64,000 bases of DNA from Rheinheimera mangrovi (GCF_003990335.1 NZ_CP034683.1:4564355-4628354); one strand, 5' to 3'. Positions 9,437-20,293 are shown, counted from the stretch's first letter. Translations and numbers: made by a program. Notes: generated by a model not told the origin, from the sequence alone.

Positions 9437-12400
9437 AGCGCTTTGGCCTCGGCTTCAGGCAAGTTTTCCTGTTGACCTTCTTTACTACTAAAGTGACGAT
9501 CAAACCATAAATACACCACAGGCGTAGTAAAGAGCGTCAGCACCTGACTGACTAACAAACCACCGACCATCACCAAACCTAAAGGCTGACGCAATTCTGC
9601 ACCTGAACCGCTGGCCAGTAACAAGGGCACAGCACCAAATAAGGCTGCTAACGTAGTCATCAAAATAGGCCTGAATCGCATTAAAGCAGCCTGATAAATA
9701 GCTTCAGTCGGTGATAAGCCCTGATGCCGCTGTGCTTCCAATGCAAAGTCGACCATCATAATGCCGTTTTTCTTCACTAAACCTATCAACAGCACTATGC
9801 CGATGACCGCAATCAAATCCAAAGGCTGGCCTGCGATCAGCAGTGCCAATAAAGCCCCTACTGTGGCTGAAGGTAAAGTCGACAATATGGTGACAGGGTG
9901 AATTAAACTTTCGTACAAAATACCCAATACGATATACATGGTGATCACAGCCGCCAGCACCAGCCAGAGTGTATTGCTCAAAGAGGCTCTGAACGCTTCA
10001 GCTGCGCCCTGAAAGGTCAGCTCCATTTCGGCTGGTAATTGCAATTGCTGCTGCACTTCTTCAATAGCTGCTACAGCTTCACCCAGCGAATAACCTTCAG
10101 CCAGGTTAAAAGACAAGGTCACTGAAGGGAACTGCCCCTGATGGTTAATCAATAACTTAGCAGGCCGTTGTGTCACTTTCGCCAAAGCGGACAGCGGCAC
10201 AGGCGTACCAGAGCTGGTGCTGATATAGAGCTTATTCAGCGCATCAACACCGTTAATCTGATTAGGGTCCACTTCCAGTATCACCCGGTACTGATTAGCC
10301 TGAGTAAATAAAGTAGTGATCTGGCGCTGACTGTAGGCACTTTGCAGCACAGTACTGATTTGCGACACATTAATACCTAAACGGGCAGCTGCGGTACGGT
10401 CTATGTCGATATAAGCCTGTAAGCCCTGCTGCTGTAAATCATGCGCCACTTCAGACAATTCAGGCCGTTGTTGCAAGGCGTCTACTAAGTCCGGTAACCA
10501 CTGATTCAATACATCCTGATCCGGTGTGGTTAAGCTGAATTGATACTGAGTGCGGCTGACTCTGTCTTCAATACTCAGTTCCTGCACTGGCTGGAACCAG
10601 CCTTTAATGCCAGGCACAGCCTGCACTTGCTGCTCCAGCTCGCGGATCAGCTCCACAGCCGACAAATCGCGCTCTGCATGCGGTTTCAGGTTGATTTGAA
10701 TACGGCCACTGTTAATGCTGGTATTGCTGCCATCCACGCCAATAAAAGACGACAAACTACTGACAGCCGGATGCTGCAGAATATTTTCCGCCAGTTCCTG
10801 CTGGCGTGACGCCATGGCCTGAAAGGAAATATCCTGCGGTGCTTCAGTCACAACCTGGATCACCCCACTGTCCTGCACAGGGAAAAAGCCCTTGGGCACA
10901 GCCAGATACAACAGAGCTGTTAAAGCCACAGTCGCCAGCATGCTGCACATGGCTAAGGTTTGATGACGCAACACCCACTGCAAACCACGGCCATAAGCAG
11001 CAATAATGCGGTCCATTAAACCATTTTGATCATGATGCTCTGGTAGAGTTTTCAGTAAACGCGCACAGAGCATAGGGGTTAGCGTTAAAGACACCACCAG
11101 CGAAATTAAAATAGCGACTGCTAAAGTGACGGCAAATTCAAAAAACAGCCGGCCGACCACATCCGCCATAAAGAGCAGAGGGATCAGTACAGCGATCAGC
11201 GAAAAGGTTAGGGAAATCAGCGTAAAACCAATTTCTTTCGCGCCTTTCAGTGCGGCTTCCATAGGGGATGCGCCTTGTTCACGGTGCCGCGCCACGTTTT
11301 CCAGCATCACTATGGCGTCATCTACCACAAAACCTGTGGCTATGGTCAAGGCCATTAAGGTCAGGTTATTGACGGAGAAATCCAGCAGCACCATCACGGC
11401 AAAAGTACCAATCAGTGATAAAGGCACAGCCAGACTGGGAATAATAGTGGCCGGAATAGTGCGCAGGAAGGCAAAAGTCACCAACACCACCAGCACTATG
11501 GCGAACACAAGCTCTTTTTGTACATCCCGCACCGAAGCCCTAATACTGTGAGTCCGGTCTGTTAACACTTCTACTTTGACAGCGGCAGGCATAGTGGCTG
11601 TCAGCTGCGGCAGCAGCTCCTGCACTCTGTCTGCGACATCAATCACATTGGCACCGGGCTGGCGCTGAATATTCACCAGCACAGCGGCTTTTTGATTGGC
11701 CCAGGCGGCAAGAAAACGGTCTTCAGCGCCATTTTCAATTTTCGCCACGTCTTTTAACCGCACAGGTGCGCCTTCGCGGTAAGCAATAATCAGCTCTTTG
11801 TATTCGTCGGTGCTGCGGATTTGGTCATTGGCTTCCAGCATAGTGGAGCGAAAAGCGCCATCAAAACTGCCTTTTGGCTGATTGGTATTGGCTGCAGCTA
11901 TGGCGCTACGCAGGCTTTCGACACTTAAGTTCAGGCTGGCTAACGCCGCCGGGTTGGCTTTCACCCGAATCGCAGGGCGCTGACCACCAGCTAAGCTGAC
12001 CATACCAACACCCGTCAATTGCGCCAGTTTTTGCGCCATACGGGTATCGACTAAATCGTAGACTGCAGGCAAAGGCAGGGTATCTGAGCTGACCGCTAAA
12101 GTCAGAATAGGGGCATCGGCTGGGTTTACTTTGCGGTACACAGGAGGCGTAGGTAAGTCATTGGGTAACAAGGAGGACGCCGTATTAATAGCAGCCTGCA
12201 CTTCCTGCTCGGCCACCCCCATATCCACCACTAAGGCAAATTGCAGCGTAATGACCGAAGCACCGGCCGAGCTATTGGACGACATTTGTTTTAAGCCGGG
12301 AATTTGGCCTAAACGCCGCTCTAAAGGTGCAGTCACTGTGCGCGCCATAATGTCAGGACTGGCACCGGGGTTAAAACTAAACACCTGAATAATGGGGTAA

Positions 12401-12525
12401 TCCACCTGTGGCAAGGCAGCCACAGGCAATAAACGCCAACTTAAAAGGCCGGCTATTAAAATCGCCAGCATCAATAAGGAAGTGGCGACAGGGCGTAAAA
12501 TAAAAGGCTTGGACAGGTTCATCAT
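9433..12525 (-). CDS. mdtB: RND efflux pump permease, MdtB-like
   Basis: A 1030-residue RND permease paralogous to its downstream neighbour. It opens [20 protein letters not shown] and has the helix-4 proton relay Asp402-Asp403 in [15 protein letters not shown]. It retains the usual duplicated 6+6 helix layout with two porter/docking loops. Two adjacent ATG codons start the gene directly after the mdtA stop, with no spacer. The presence of two different permeases in one operon is the hallmark of MdtBC pumps, where both are needed for full activity. Confidence 0.93.
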   Translation of the reverse strand: MMNLSKPFILRPVATSLLMLAILIAGLLSWRLLPVAALPQVDYPIIQVFSFNPGASPDIMARTVTAPLERRLGQIPGLKQMSSNSSAGASVITLQFALVVDMGVAEQEVQAAINTASSLLPNDLPTPPVYRKVNPADAPILTLAVSSDTLPLPAVYDLVDTRMAQKLAQLTGVGMVSLAGGQRPAIRVKANPAALASLNLSVESLRSAIAAANTNQPKGSFDGAFRSTMLEANDQIRSTDEYKELIIAYREGAPVRLKDVAKIENGAEDRFLAAWANQKAAVLVNIQRQPGANVIDVADRVQELLPQLTATMPAAVKVEVLTDRTHSIRASVRDVQKELVFAIVLVVLVTFAFLRTIPATIIPSLAVPLSLIGTFAVMVLLDFSVNNLTLMALTIATGFVVDDAIVMLENVARHREQGASPMEAALKGAKEIGFTLISLTFSLIAVLIPLLFMADVVGRLFFEFAVTLAVAILISLVVSLTLTPMLCARLLKTLPEHHDQNGLMDRIIAAYGRGLQWVLRHQTLAMCSMLATVALTALLYLAVPKGFFPVQDSGVIQVVTEAPQDISFQAMASRQQELAENILQHPAVSSLSSFIGVDGSNTSINSGRIQINLKPHAERDLSAVELIRELEQQVQAVPGIKGWFQPVQELSIEDRVSRTQYQFSLTTPDQDVLNQWLPDLVDALQQRPELSEVAHDLQQQGLQAYIDIDRTAAARLGINVSQISTVLQSAYSQRQITTLFTQANQYRVILEVDPNQINGVDALNKLYISTSSGTPVPLSALAKVTQRPAKLLINHQGQFPSVTLSFNLAEGYSLGEAVAAIEEVQQQLQLPAEMELTFQGAAEAFRASLSNTLWLVLAAVITMYIVLGILYESLIHPVTILSTLPSATVGALLALLIAGQPLDLIAVIGIVLLIGLVKKNGIMMVDFALEAQRHQGLSPTEAIYQAALMRFRPILMTTLAALFGAVPLLLASGSGAELRQPLGLVMVGGLLVSQVLTLFTTPVVYLWFDRHFSSKEGQQENLPEAEAKAL

Positions 12526-13746
12526 TTACCCCTTAGGCGCGTCCTGGATCACCTCAACTTCACGGTCAGGTCTTAAGCGATCCAGCCCTTCCAACACCAC
12601 TTTATCACCGGCTTTTAAGCCTTCTTCCACCGCCACTAAACCGTTATCGACAGCACCTAACTTCAGCACCCGGATTTGTGCTTTGTTATTCTGGTCGACC
12701 ATATAGACATAAGTACCCTGAGCACCGTATTGCACAGCGTCCTGCGGAATAGTCACAGCACCACTTTGTACCGCCACATTGAGACGCACATTCACAAATT
12801 GGTTCGGGAATAACTCTTCATTCTGATTGGCAAACTCAGCTTTAAGCTTCAACGTGCCTGTGGCTATATCAATCTGGTTATCCAGGGTGGTTAAAGTGCC
12901 GCTACTGAGCTGCATTTGTTCTGCTCTGTCCCAGGCTTCAACAGTCAACGCAGCTCCGGCACGAAAAGCGGCTCGTACTTGCTGCAACTGAGTTTCTGGA
13001 ATAGTAAAAACCACAGCTATAGGCGAACTTTGGGTAATAGTAACTAAACCTGTCGCACTATTAGCCTGAATTAAATTGCCAGGGTCAACAGCTCGTAAAC
13101 CCAAGCGGCCACTAATAGGCGCCTTAATTTGGGTATAGGACAATTGCAAAGCTGCAGCATCGATAGCAGCCTGATTTGACTTAATAGCGCCTTTGAGCTG
13201 ATTTACTAAGGCCTGCTGCGTATTCATTTGCTGGGCCGCTATGGTGTTTTGTTCTTTCAGCTTGGCATAGCGTTCTAAGTCCTGTTTTGCACTTTTTAAC
13301 TGCGCCAAATTTTGATCTTTTTGGCCCTGGGCCTGCGCCAGCTGCACTTTGTAATCCGCAGGATCAATCTGAGCTAACAACTGACCCGCTTCAACTTTCT
13401 GACCTTCCTGAAAAAACACCTGCTGTAAAGGGCCTGACACCCGGCTTTGCACCAACACAGTATTGAGTGGTGTCACTGTACCTATGGCTTTAATCTGCAC
13501 TTTTAAGTCGGTGGAACCGGCTTCAATGACCCGCACAGGCACAGGCATGGCCCAGGGATTATTGGCCATAGCAGGACGGGGGCCACCAGGTCTTTGTCCC
13601 GCAGGTCGTTTTCCTGGCCCTTGTGGTGCAGCCCCCGCTTGTCCAGCTCCGGCAGCTGGTTCCGTAGCAGGCCAGAACCAATACAAAGCGGCAGCGGCAA
13701 CAGCCAGAGCGGCGGCTAAAACAAGAGGCTTTTTCAGCAAAGACAT
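12526..13746 (-). CDS. mdtA: RND membrane fusion protein, MdtA-like
   Basis: A 406-residue periplasmic adaptor linking the RND permeases to an outer-membrane channel. It has one N-terminal hydrophobic anchor (about 9-24), then an unusual Pro/Gly/Ala-rich linker (about 30-65). The adaptor core follows: barrel-sandwich hybrid (VLVQSRVSGPLQQVFFQEGQ), an alpha hairpin rich in Gln and Ala, a second lipoyl half (TQIKAPISGRLGLRAVDPGN) and a beta-barrel (VFTIPETQLQQVRAAF). The ATG at 13746 follows ACAGGGA. It is the first gene of mdtABC. Confidence 0.92.
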   Translation of the reverse strand: MSLLKKPLVLAAALAVAAAALYWFWPATEPAAGAGQAGAAPQGPGKRPAGQRPGGPRPAMANNPWAMPVPVRVIEAGSTDLKVQIKAIGTVTPLNTVLVQSRVSGPLQQVFFQEGQKVEAGQLLAQIDPADYKVQLAQAQGQKDQNLAQLKSAKQDLERYAKLKEQNTIAAQQMNTQQALVNQLKGAIKSNQAAIDAAALQLSYTQIKAPISGRLGLRAVDPGNLIQANSATGLVTITQSSPIAVVFTIPETQLQQVRAAFRAGAALTVEAWDRAEQMQLSSGTLTTLDNQIDIATGTLKLKAEFANQNEELFPNQFVNVRLNVAVQSGAVTIPQDAVQYGAQGTYVYMVDQNNKAQIRVLKLGAVDNGLVAVEEGLKAGDKVVLEGLDRLRPDREVEVIQDAPKG

Positions 13747-14096
13747 ACGATAAATCCCTGTAACAAAAATTAGGTTTAGTAAAACGGCCCTACTCTAATT
13801 CAGGCCGTACAGCCCTGCAATGAAGTGAGTGTCAAGATTGAGTAAAGATGGCCTGACATTCGGTCAGATGTATTTTTACTGCGACAAAAACCTTGAGGCA
13901 CAAGTGAATACAGCCATGAAAGAGCAAAAGATCAATCGAACTATCATTTCTGAGCTACTGACATCCGGTTTTTCGAGGCTGGCAGCTAATTAGGCAGCAG
14001 CTAACAAATTTTTTCTGCACTGCATCACAAGGCTACTGACATAAGGTTGTCAGTCTGAGTTGCTAATCTGGCAGGGTCAAGTAAAAGGAGCGCATC
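13747..14096. promoter_or_regulatory. Divergent control region mdtA / NTF2-like gene
   Basis: A 350-base gap with no gene. On the mdtA side lies CTGAC-attcg-GTCAG (13853-13867), the length and form of a TetR-type operator. On the other side lies a stronger palindrome at 14035-14054 with a related half-site at 13954-13974. No regulator of the TetR type is encoded nearby. Confidence 0.5.
14035..14054. promoter_or_regulatory. Palindromic operator upstream of NTF2-like/WYL genes
   Basis: ACTGACA-taaggt-TGTCAGT is a perfect seven-base inverted repeat 42 bases before the NTF2-like gene. A partly matching copy beginning CTACTGACAT, then GGTT and TTC, lies at 13955-13974. The likely binder is the WYL regulator encoded two genes downstream (autoregulation), which is an inference. 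Confidence 0.55.
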
Positions 14097-14420
14097 ATGA
14101 CTTTGTTAGATACTGCTATTGCTCGTTATTTTTCAGCCACTAATGCCAGAAATAACCAACTGGCGGCCGAGTGCTTTGATCCGGACGCATCCGTCTTTGA
14201 TGAAGGCCAACAACTGACTGGACTGGAGTCGATTCAGCACTGGTTGCAGCAAAGCCAACAAAAGTACCAGCCTCTGGTTCAGGTGCTGACGGCGGAACAC
14301 AATTATGGTGAAGTCTGGGTGAAAGCCAAAGTATCAGGCCTGTTTCAGGGCAGTCCAATTCAGCTGAACTATGTATTTGCTTTACAGGATGGCAAAATCA
14401 GTCGTCTGATGATCCGTTAA
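14097..14420 (+). CDS. NTF2-like (SnoaL-type) small protein
   Basis: A 107-residue single-domain cytoplasmic protein with the alpha+beta cone pattern of NTF2-like/SnoaL-type proteins: an N-terminal helix (LDTAIARYFSATNARN), the motif CFDPDASVFDEGQQLTGLESIQHWLQ, then strands ending in YVFALQDGKISRLMIR. Such proteins may be small-molecule isomerases or simple binders; I cannot name a substrate. The ATG follows AAAAGGAG. It is 24 bases upstream of the WYL regulator gene, so they are probably co-transcribed. Confidence 0.85.
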   Translation: MTLLDTAIARYFSATNARNNQLAAECFDPDASVFDEGQQLTGLESIQHWLQQSQQKYQPLVQVLTAEHNYGEVWVKAKVSGLFQGSPIQLNYVFALQDGKISRLMIR

Positions 14421-14444
14421 CTGCGTCAATAACAAGAGAAGCTG

Positions 14445-15371
14445 ATGAATCGTATTGACCGCCTGCTGGCGCTGATTCTGTATTTACAAAGCCGCCGCAC
14501 GTGTACAGCGGAAGCCATGGCAGAACACTTTGGTTTAAGTGTACGCACTATTTACCGTGATATTGCGGCTTTAGGTGAGGCTGGTGTGCCTATTCTGGCC
14601 GAAGCGGGTATAGGCTACAGCCTGATGAAAGGCTATTTATTGCCACCTGTTAATTTCTCTGAACAGGAAGCTTATGCACTGTCGACCGGCGTGATGCTGG
14701 CACAACGCATGACGACGCACAGCTACAATGAAAAAATGCAGTCGGCATTAGATAAAATCAAGGCTGTCTTACCCAATGAAGCTAAACACCGACTGGAACT
14801 GCTAGCCAAAGGCATGGCCACCCCTCAAACCAATCATCCGCTGCAAGCCGATTTGTCGGTATTACAACAAGCCATAGCACGGCAACAATTACTGAGTTTT
14901 GATTATCAAAATGCCAACCAAACGCAGAGCAGCCGCGAAGTTGAAGCTGCAGGCTTAGTGTTTTATCTTGGTCGCTGGCATTTGATTGCCTGGTGCAGAT
15001 TACGCCAGGATTACCGTGACTTTCGCACCGATCGCATCCAAAACCTGCAGCTGCAAAGCGAACAGTTTCAGGCGAGAAGCGACTTTAACGCTAAAGACTT
15101 TTTGCAAAGCGGTACTCCGCCAGCCCAACTGACAGCACAGATCCTGTTTGCGCATACGGCAGCAGACAGAGCCAGGCGGGAATGGTGGCAAGGAATAACG
15201 GATGAGCTACAAAACGCCGAAGGTGTAGTGATGACACTGAACTGCAGCGACTGGATGTCGTTGGCTTGCTGGTTATTGTCACTAGGCACCGCAGCAAAAG
15301 TGCTGGCGCCTGATGAATTAAAGCAGGAAATGCGCAGGCAAAGCGGCGCTGTTTTAGCTTTGTATTCCTGA
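14445..15371 (+). CDS. WYL-domain transcriptional regulator (YafY type)
   Basis: A 308-residue regulator. Residues 1-60 form a winged helix-turn-helix (TCTAEAMAEHFGLSVRTIYRDIAALGEAGVP). Residues about 140-240 form the ligand-binding WYL domain, with GLVFYLGRWHLIAWCRLRQD and DFRTDRIQNL; the WYL tripeptide itself reads WHL. A C-terminal WCX-type extension follows. WYL regulators sense small molecules or nucleic acid fragments. It follows a small NTF2-like gene and a strong palindrome, which suggests a self-regulated two-gene operon. Confidence 0.92.
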   Translation: MNRIDRLLALILYLQSRRTCTAEAMAEHFGLSVRTIYRDIAALGEAGVPILAEAGIGYSLMKGYLLPPVNFSEQEAYALSTGVMLAQRMTTHSYNEKMQSALDKIKAVLPNEAKHRLELLAKGMATPQTNHPLQADLSVLQQAIARQQLLSFDYQNANQTQSSREVEAAGLVFYLGRWHLIAWCRLRQDYRDFRTDRIQNLQLQSEQFQARSDFNAKDFLQSGTPPAQLTAQILFAHTAADRARREWWQGITDELQNAEGVVMTLNCSDWMSLACWLLSLGTAAKVLAPDELKQEMRRQSGAVLALYS

Positions 15372-15410
15372 TGCGATTAAGCTTTCACTGCAACTTTTAA
15401 GTTGATGCAA

Positions 15411-15818
15411 TCAATCCTGCATCTTCGTTAGTTTAAGCTGGGTTTTGATCCTGTGTTTTAAAGTTAAGGCGTTTACTGGCTTAATCACAAAATCGGCTCC
15501 ACCCGCTTCCCAACATAAAGTTTCATCTTCCTGGCTTTGCATTCCCGTGACAAATATCACTGGAATCTGAGCAAGTTCAGGCTGTTGCTTGAGCAAACGG
15601 CAAGTGGCAAACCCATCTAAGTCAGGCATAAGCACATCCAGCAGGATCAAATCCGGTGGGTTGTTCTGACACAAACTGATGGCCTGAGCACCGGAAGTGG
15701 CCATAAAAATCTGATACTCAGCATTCAACATCTGATGAATGATTTGAATATTCACCGGCTGATCATCCACCACAAGTATTTTCATTTTGTCCGCGCTGTG
15801 TAATGAGGTCATACTCAT
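15411..15818 (-). CDS. Single-domain response regulator (REC only)
   Basis: A 135-residue receiver domain with no output domain. It has the acidic pair in ILVVDDQ, the phospho-acceptor Asp61 in LILLDVLMPDLDG, the Thr in IFVTG and the Lys in VIKPV. I place the start at the ATG at 15818, six bases after the hybrid kinase stop and preceded by AAAGG. An in-frame TTG just upstream and an ATG at 15785 (directly before KILVVDD) are alternatives. It probably takes phosphate from the adjacent kinase or Hpt protein and acts by protein contact. Confidence 0.9.
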   Translation of the reverse strand: MSMTSLHSADKMKILVVDDQPVNIQIIHQMLNAEYQIFMATSGAQAISLCQNNPPDLILLDVLMPDLDGFATCRLLKQQPELAQIPVIFVTGMQSQEDETLCWEAGGADFVIKPVNALTLKHRIKTQLKLTKMQD

Positions 15819-15824
15819 CAATAA

Positions 15825-18800
15825 CTACCTTTTCAGTAATGTCTGGTATTGCTCTGTGTACTGCAGAGCCTGAATAAAATTCAATTGCTCTAATGCAGTT
15901 TCCAATTTACTGACCCACTCTGGGTTCAGACTTTGCAATGCGCCTTTCAGCTCTGAAAACTGAGCCAAAGCATTCATATTAAAACTCTGCAACGAAGATT
16001 GTAGCTGGCCAAGCAGCTCTGACATTTCAGTATCACTCGGCATCAGAACTATAGGTTCTTCCTCTGCAGGTGCAGTTTCCGCCATTAACACAGGTGCAAA
16101 ACGGGCAAAAGCTTCAGCGTCGGCAACAAAAGTTAATAAGGCTTTAGGTAAATCCAAGGCTGTTTTTTGTTTGATCGATTGCTCAATAGCAGCTGCAGGT
16201 TCGGATAAACGCACAATACCCAAAGAACTGGCGGAACCTTTCAGTGAATGCGCCAACAGATACAGTTCTTTTTCTGTCAGGGCTGCGGGTCCAGCTTTTA
16301 ATTTAATCAACGCAGCATCGAGTTCAGTGACAAAAGACTTCAGGGTTTTATGATACACAGAGACTGAGTTGCCCAAGCGGTTTAATGCAGAATTCAGCTG
16401 CACCCCTTGCTGTAAAGCGGCATCAACCAACGCAGGATTAAGCAGGGGCTGCTGAATGGCAGCGACAGGCAAACTGGGGTCAACCGGAGTTTTTGACCAC
16501 TTCAGTATGGTTTGCACCAGATTGTCGATGGCAAAAGGTTTGGCAACATGATCATTCATGCCAGCGTCCAGACAAGCCTGTTTATCTGATTGCATCGCAT
16601 TGGCGGTCATGGCGACTATAGGCAAGGCCAACATAGCGGCTTTGCTGCGAATACGTCTGGTGGTTTCATAACCATCCATATCCGGCATTTGAATATCCAT
16701 CAGCACCAGATCGTATTTATCCGGCTGCTGCTCCAGCATCGCCAAAGCAAAAGTACCGCCTGGTGCTATCTCCACTAAAGCGCCTTCATTGCCTAACAGT
16801 TCAGAAGCAACGATCTGGTTGGTTGGATTATCTTCCACCAGCAGCAGTTGTAAGCCATTCAAGCGACTTTGCCTTGGCGCCGCATCTTGTTGCGCATTAG
16901 AAAACATCTGTTTACCGGCCAGCGCATCCAGCACTGCATCCAGCAGCCGGCTGGGGGTGACAGGTTTGACAATAAAACCGTTCAGCAAATGCTGACTTTG
17001 TTCTTCCTGCTGTTTTTGCGCCAGACATTCCCGGCCATGAGCTGTCACCATAATCACCAGTGGCATCTCAGGGCCTTGCACTAACTGACGAATTTTTTCC
17101 GCTGTTTGCCAACCATCCATACCTGGCATTAACCAGTCGAGCAATACCAGCTTATAACCATTTTGCTGCTGCAACAGTTGCAATGCCTGCTCGCCACTGC
17201 TGGCTAAATCAACCTGACAACCATAATGCCGCATCACTTCGGATAAAATCTGCCGGGATTGCTGGTTATCATCCACCACCAGCACTTTCAAACCCTGCAA
17301 CAAAGACAGGTCGGCTTGAGCAGCATTCAGGCTTAAACAGTTAAACCAGAGCTCAAACTCAAAGCAACTGCCCGATCCCCACTGGCTGTCGACCGACAAT
17401 TGGCCACCCATCAGTTCGACCAGGCCTTTACTGATAGCCAAACCTAAACCTGTACCGCCATAACGACGGCTGATAGAAGACTCGGCCTGACTGAAACTCT
17501 GGAAAATCACCGCCAGTTGTTGTTCTGTCATGCCTATGCCAGTGTCTGTGACTTTAAACTTAATTTTGGTCGCTTCTGCAGTGCGCTCTGTCACCTGCAA
17601 GCTCACCACTATTTCGCCTTTTTCGGTGAACTTGATGGCATTACCGGTCAGATTTAACAGCACCTGTTTCAGTCGTAAACTGTCACCCACCACCAGCTGT
17701 GGTAAATCTTCAGCGAACTGATACAGGACTTCTACATCTTTGCTACCCAGATTAGCCGATAAAATAGTGCCCAAATCTTCCATTAGCGACGCTAGTTCAA
17801 AGCTATGACTATCCATCTCCAGCTTGCCAGCTTCTACTTTAGAGAAGTCCAGAATGTCGTTCAGGATGGCCAATAAGGACTCAGCTGCCATTTCGGTCTG
17901 ACGGATATAATCTTCTTGTCTGCGGGTTAAACTGGTTTGCTGCACTAGCTGTAACATGCCCAGAATAGCGTTCATTGGCGTGCGGATTTCATGACTCATA
18001 TTGGCCAAAAAGGACGATTTTGCATCATTGGCTGCATCAGCCAGTCGCCGTGCATATGCCAGCTCCTGCTCCCTTTTGTGTTGCTCGGAACGATCTCGGG
18101 CCACCAGATAAAAATAATCCTGCTGTTCAAATCGGATCCAGGACAAAGTTGCCGACAAAGGGATCAAAACGCCATGCGAGTCTTCAAACTGGGTTTCAAA
18201 CTGCACACTGCGTTTTCTCTCAGTGCTAAGAATCAGTTGCTGTAATCTATCTCCCACTAACTGCAATGCAAGATCGGCCAGACTTAACTTACCGGCGCTA
18301 CAGGCTAAAGCGGCCGGATTGGCTTTAATGACATCAGCGGCATCGTTTAACCAAAAGACTAAATCCGGGCTTTGCTCTGTGGACACTTTCGCCAGCGCCA
18401 ACTCAAATTCCAGATCTTTTTGCAGCGTTAAATCCCGGGCAATCCCTAAATAACCCACCACTTGTTTTTGCTGATCCAATAAAGAGGTTACAGCAAGCTG
18501 CACAGGACACCTGCTGCCATCTTTGCGAATGTAATTCCACTCTCTATTGTCAGTTTTTCCATGCTTTGCCTTTTCGACAAAAACAGCAAAGCCGGGCTCA
18601 ACCAGATAACCAAGCTCTGTCGTCAGTTGCTCTGCATACTCCAGCACTTCGGCTGGATCGTGAAATAGAGCCGGACTATAAAGGCCAGCAAGCTCCACTT
18701 CCTGATACTGCAACATAGTTTCAGCTGCTGGGTTAAAAGATGTAATCACGCCATCTAAATCAGTAGTGATAATGGCATAGTTGGCGTTGCGTAAAATACT

Positions 18801-20288
18801 GCGCTGTAAGGTGGAAACCCTTTCAATCTCAGCAGTACGGAGCGCCACCTGATGCTCCAGCTCTTCATTGGCTTGCTGTAGCTTTTGCTCTGCCTGCTTG
18901 ATATGGCTGATGTCGTTCACGGTCAGAGCTGCGCCTATAAATTGGCCCTTTTCGTCCAATATAGGTGCAAGGTTCAACGAGACTGGATACAACTTCCCTG
19001 ACTGATGTAATCTCATACTTTGTTTGTAGCGAACTTTGTGGCCTTTACTCACCTCTAGCTCTAACTGCAGCTGCTCAGCTTTCAATTCCTCAGGCACAAT
19101 CAGAGTACTAATACTTTTACCTATGGCTTCATCTTCGCCGTACCCGAACATTTGTTCAGCCGCAGGGTTCCAGCTGCTAATTCGGCCTTCTTTGTCAGTT
19201 CCAATGACAGCTTCATTGGCATTCTCAACGATAGCGGCAAGTACAGCTCTGTGTCTGGACAGCTGTAAACGTCTAATCAGAGCTAGTTGGAAAAACGCGA
19301 CAATCAGGATAACCAATGCAGTGATACTTAAAGCACTATAAAAGGCACTTTGAGGATTTTGCAGCTCAAGTTGGTTAATAAAAGATTGGCTAGCGACCAG
19401 TTTGACTTGCCAGTTACGGCTAAAAATAGTCAGTTCAGCCTCTGAATGTAGTTCAGCTAAAGCCGAACCTTCGACAGCTCTGACAAAAAAAGGCTGCTCA
19501 GGTGAGTGTTCGAGGTCAACAACTTCAAGCTGAATACCTTTGTTTGCAGCATTAATGCTGAACAATATTTCATCAATCAATAAAGGCGTATAAGCAAAAC
19601 CAAACAACTGTTGATAACGCTGTTCTGCTTGTTCCGGAATAGCCTGTTGCAAGTAAATAGGCATCAGCAATAAAAAGCCTTGCGACTTTTTATTCTGGGC
19701 CTGCACTAAGGTCAAAGGCTCCGTCAATACAGCTTTATTCTGATGCGCTGCCGCTAAAGCCGCCTGATAGCGCATTGTTTCTGATGAAATATCCAGCCCA
19801 ACCGCACTAGAGTTGTCCACTACAGGCTCAATGTATTGGATCACAAAAAGGTCATGCTGATGCGGGCTGTATTGATTTAGTTTAAACAGCTGCCCTCTAT
19901 CTTTTGTAGCTTCGAGCAAAAATTCAGTCAGTTGATCCTGAGTTACTTTTCGAATAACGCCGAAGCCACGAGCGCCAGGAAACTCCGTATTGAGATCACG
20001 GCTTTGGCTATACGCCAACATGTTTTTATAACCAAAGTTTTGTGGACCGGCACTCAATACAGCCCCTCGCATACCACGCAAGCCGTATTGATAAATCGTC
20101 ATCTTCTCGACTATGGCATCAGCCAATTGTCTGGCTTTCGTATCCAGACTGTGCTGAATATTCTGCTCATTTTGTTTTAACTGATCGCGCTCAACATGCA
20201 CAGAAATGTAATATCCAAGCACAGCAAGCAGCATAGCTGGAACTAAAATAGCGAACAGTTCTTGCTGATTACGTTTAAACCATGCCAT
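15825..20288 (-). CDS. Large hybrid sensor histidine kinase (CHASE-PAS-HisKA-HATPase-REC-REC-Hpt)
   Basis: A 1487-residue inner-membrane signalling protein. An N-terminal helix (about 11-31) and a second helix (about 316-337) enclose a periplasmic CHASE-type domain (about 60-270). PAS domains lie at about 345-465, 490-625 and probably 630-735. HisKA has phospho-accepting His766 in NMSHEIRTPMN. The ATPase has Asn883 (TGNAIKF), DTGIGM (Asp915) and GGTGLGL. Two receivers have Asp1051 and Asp1198, and a C-terminal Hpt has His1347 (LLAHSLKGSASSLG). All phosphorelay residues are present, as in BarA-like kinases. It is followed by a REC-only gene and preceded by a separate Hpt gene. The start follows AAGGGA. 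The ligand is unknown. Confidence 0.95.
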   Translation of the reverse strand: MAWFKRNQQELFAILVPAMLLAVLGYYISVHVERDQLKQNEQNIQHSLDTKARQLADAIVEKMTIYQYGLRGMRGAVLSAGPQNFGYKNMLAYSQSRDLNTEFPGARGFGVIRKVTQDQLTEFLLEATKDRGQLFKLNQYSPHQHDLFVIQYIEPVVDNSSAVGLDISSETMRYQAALAAAHQNKAVLTEPLTLVQAQNKKSQGFLLLMPIYLQQAIPEQAEQRYQQLFGFAYTPLLIDEILFSINAANKGIQLEVVDLEHSPEQPFFVRAVEGSALAELHSEAELTIFSRNWQVKLVASQSFINQLELQNPQSAFYSALSITALVILIVAFFQLALIRRLQLSRHRAVLAAIVENANEAVIGTDKEGRISSWNPAAEQMFGYGEDEAIGKSISTLIVPEELKAEQLQLELEVSKGHKVRYKQSMRLHQSGKLYPVSLNLAPILDEKGQFIGAALTVNDISHIKQAEQKLQQANEELEHQVALRTAEIERVSTLQRSILRNANYAIITTDLDGVITSFNPAAETMLQYQEVELAGLYSPALFHDPAEVLEYAEQLTTELGYLVEPGFAVFVEKAKHGKTDNREWNYIRKDGSRCPVQLAVTSLLDQQKQVVGYLGIARDLTLQKDLEFELALAKVSTEQSPDLVFWLNDAADVIKANPAALACSAGKLSLADLALQLVGDRLQQLILSTERKRSVQFETQFEDSHGVLIPLSATLSWIRFEQQDYFYLVARDRSEQHKREQELAYARRLADAANDAKSSFLANMSHEIRTPMNAILGMLQLVQQTSLTRRQEDYIRQTEMAAESLLAILNDILDFSKVEAGKLEMDSHSFELASLMEDLGTILSANLGSKDVEVLYQFAEDLPQLVVGDSLRLKQVLLNLTGNAIKFTEKGEIVVSLQVTERTAEATKIKFKVTDTGIGMTEQQLAVIFQSFSQAESSISRRYGGTGLGLAISKGLVELMGGQLSVDSQWGSGSCFEFELWFNCLSLNAAQADLSLLQGLKVLVVDDNQQSRQILSEVMRHYGCQVDLASSGEQALQLLQQQNGYKLVLLDWLMPGMDGWQTAEKIRQLVQGPEMPLVIMVTAHGRECLAQKQQEEQSQHLLNGFIVKPVTPSRLLDAVLDALAGKQMFSNAQQDAAPRQSRLNGLQLLLVEDNPTNQIVASELLGNEGALVEIAPGGTFALAMLEQQPDKYDLVLMDIQMPDMDGYETTRRIRSKAAMLALPIVAMTANAMQSDKQACLDAGMNDHVAKPFAIDNLVQTILKWSKTPVDPSLPVAAIQQPLLNPALVDAALQQGVQLNSALNRLGNSVSVYHKTLKSFVTELDAALIKLKAGPAALTEKELYLLAHSLKGSASSLGIVRLSEPAAAIEQSIKQKTALDLPKALLTFVADAEAFARFAPVLMAETAPAEEEPIVLMPSDTEMSELLGQLQSSLQSFNMNALAQFSELKGALQSLNPEWVSKLETALEQLNFIQALQYTEQYQTLLKR

Positions 20289-20293
20289 CTGAT

